A DNA stretch of 64,000 nt, from assembly GCA_964430855.1 (NCBI GenBank), contig CAYSHC010000007.1, forward strand, positions 1 to 64,000, given 5' to 3'. Positions 63,117 to 64,000 of the stretch are shown here, piece after piece. Made by a program: the position numbers and the translations under genes. This DNA is from JAEZDP01 sp964430855 (lineage in GTDB: Bacteria; Acidobacteriota; Vicinamibacteria; Vicinamibacterales; Vicinamibacteraceae). The notes beneath the pieces were generated by a model that saw only the letters and a list, made by a program, of their open reading frames with translations, had not been told where the DNA came from and did not search any database. Positions within the stretch are counted from its first letter, which is position 1. Each line of letters opens with the position of its first letter.

Positions 63117-63629
63117 ATGCCCAGGAATGTCGCGTTGAAGAAGAACGGCGTTGCGCTGAACCCGACCAGGAACTCGCTCAGCGCGTCGATCCGCGCCAAG
63201 GTCGTAAGCCTGCTCAACGCGCGCCTGGCCGAGGCCATCGACCTCGGGCTGCAGGCGAAGCAGGCCCACTGGAACGTGAAGGGCTCCAACTTCACGGGGC
63301 TGCACGCGCTGTTCGACCAGGTGGCGGCGGCGGCGCAGGGCTACGCCGACGAACTGGCCGAACGGGCCGTCCAGCTGGGCGGCATCGCGGAAGGCACCGT
63401 GCAGATGGTCGCCTCGAACACGACGCTCGACGCCTATCCCGTGGACGCGCAGAAGTCCACGGTCCACGTGGACGCGCTGTCGTCGGCCCTTGGCACCTTC
63501 GGCAAGCACGTGCGCGAGGCGATCAGGACGGCGGACGATCTGGGCGACGACGACACGGCCGACCTGTTCACGGAGATCAGCCGCGACGTGGACAAGTGGA
63601 CCTGGATGGTCGAGGCCCACAATCAGTAG
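63117..63629 (+). CDS. dps: Dps/ferritin-like DNA-protection protein
   Basis: A 170-residue ferritin-like four-helix protein. LLNARLAEAIDLGLQAKQAHWNVKGSNFTGLHALFDQ holds the ferroxidase His and the helix A/B signature; VAAAAQGYADELAERAVQLGG carries the Asp/Glu ligands across the dimer. The basic N-terminal tail (MPRNVALKKNGVALNPTRNS) could bind DNA. It forms dodecamers that store iron and protect DNA under starvation and peroxide. AAGGAG lies eight bases before the ATG at 63117. The stop overlaps the convergent LytTR gene by a few bases. Confidence 0.95.
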   Translation: MPRNVALKKNGVALNPTRNSLSASIRAKVVSLLNARLAEAIDLGLQAKQAHWNVKGSNFTGLHALFDQVAAAAQGYADELAERAVQLGGIAEGTVQMVASNTTLDAYPVDAQKSTVHVDALSSALGTFGKHVREAIRTADDLGDDDTADLFTEISRDVDKWTWMVEAHNQ

Positions 63630-64000
63630 ACGGTGAACCTGTCGCGTTCGCGTGCGCGGTAGCGCCGGCTCCACGTCACCACCGACCCGTCGCGCAGCAG
63701 GATGCGGCGGTCGCCATGGAACCAGGGCTGGATCTCGGCGATGGCGTCCATGCGGACGAGCGTCGAGCGGTTCGCGCGCAGGAAGCGACCCGGCTCGAGC
63801 CGCGCCTCGATCGCCGTGAGGGCATGCCGCAGCAGGTAGCTGCGGTCGCCTGCGTGCAGGCGCACGTAGTTGCCCTCGGCCTCGATGCGGTCAACGCGTG
63901 CCAGCGGCACGAGCACCTCGCGGTCGCCGTCGGCCACCAGCAGTCGCTGTAGCGGCGGCGCCGTGAGTGGCGGGGACGGCGGCTCCGGCTCCTGATATAT
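63623..64000 (-). CDS. LytTR-family DNA-binding regulator (5' end cut by window)
   Basis: The frame stays open to the window edge, so only the C-terminal ~125 residues are seen. A Pro-rich linker (QEPEPPSPPLTAPP) precedes a LytTR domain: VPLARVDRIEAEGNYVRLHAGDRSYLLRHALTAIEARLEPGRFLRANRSTLVRMDAIAEIQPWFHGDRRILLRDGS. A response-regulator receiver domain or a membrane sensor is expected upstream. It is convergent with dps. Regulated targets are unknown. Confidence 0.85.
   Translation of the reverse strand: MYQEPEPPSPPLTAPPLQRLLVADGDREVLVPLARVDRIEAEGNYVRLHAGDRSYLLRHALTAIEARLEPGRFLRANRSTLVRMDAIAEIQPWFHGDRRILLRDGSVVTWSRRYRARERDRFTVY

Noticed and set aside
59907..63674. A 1255-residue open frame on the minus strand across the M14 peptidase gene
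   Set aside because: It is Arg/Val/His-rich with no recognisable domain and lies fully opposite a clear M14 peptidase and the Dps gene; an artefact of high GC.

Overview
This is a 64 kb stretch of very GC-rich bacterial chromosome, dense with genes. One run of 100 N (31404-31503) marks a scaffold join, so it probably comes from a draft or metagenome assembly. The gene content suggests a diderm, most likely an Acidobacteriota of the Vicinamibacteria type. This is an inference from gene content, not from a marker gene. Supporting features are a TonB receptor, lipoproteins, an Mla lipid transporter, Tat-exported Gfo/Idh/MocA and TIM-barrel proteins, a ~920-residue M14 peptidase, the futalosine menaquinone route and short interspersed repeats. 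No tRNA, rRNA, CRISPR array, transposase or prophage gene was seen. No gene-free stretch exceeds 300 bp. The longest are 31270-31545 (repeats and the assembly gap) and 41449-41722 (only a possible hairpin).

Layout. 1-5037 (+): TonB receptor and ABC uptake operon of cobalamin/iron-chelate type, meeting mqnD tail to tail. 5970-12994: two divergent, translationally coupled operons. Each begins with an HtrA-like PDZ protein that has lost its protease residues, followed by ion transporters (ClC with CBS domains leftwards, two CPA2 antiporters rightwards). 13130-17122 (-): sulfur and Fe-S block with a JAMM peptidase, a fused ubiquitin-like/E1/rhodanese protein, an Rrf2 regulator, cysteine desulfurase and IscA. 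17221-22264 (-): B12-type radical SAM protein, RmuC, SIMPL protein and two unknowns. 22326-28966: menG, DtxR-type regulator, HAD phosphatase, queC, nagA, PIN-like protein, flavin reductase, BON lipoprotein and fabI.

29881-38947 is an almost complete arginine gene cluster. argR, an ArgG-like protein and argH run leftwards. argC, argB, argD, a short ArgA-type acetyltransferase, argJ and argF run rightwards from a promoter with a good ARG box. The ArgG-like protein has lost the ATP-binding signatures of argininosuccinate synthase. 39279-48535: Tat oxidoreductase, zinc-ribbon protein, CehA-like hydrolase coupled to a HupE-like membrane protein, BON/outer-membrane protein, and an mlaEFD operon whose MCE protein has an OmpA-like tail. 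48644-54079: Cache sensor, orphan CpaF ATPase, M28 peptidase, TIM-barrel protein and a small membrane protein. 54076-58556: two polytopic membrane proteins and a GT2 glycosyltransferase. 58620-64000: VOC and YciI proteins, MOSC protein, M14 peptidase, Dps and the C-terminus of a LytTR regulator cut by the window edge.

The most interesting observations are the ubiquitin-like/E1/rhodanese fusion beside a JAMM peptidase and IscS, the mirrored pseudo-protease/ion-transporter operons, and the ArgG-like pseudoenzyme inside a working arginine cluster.
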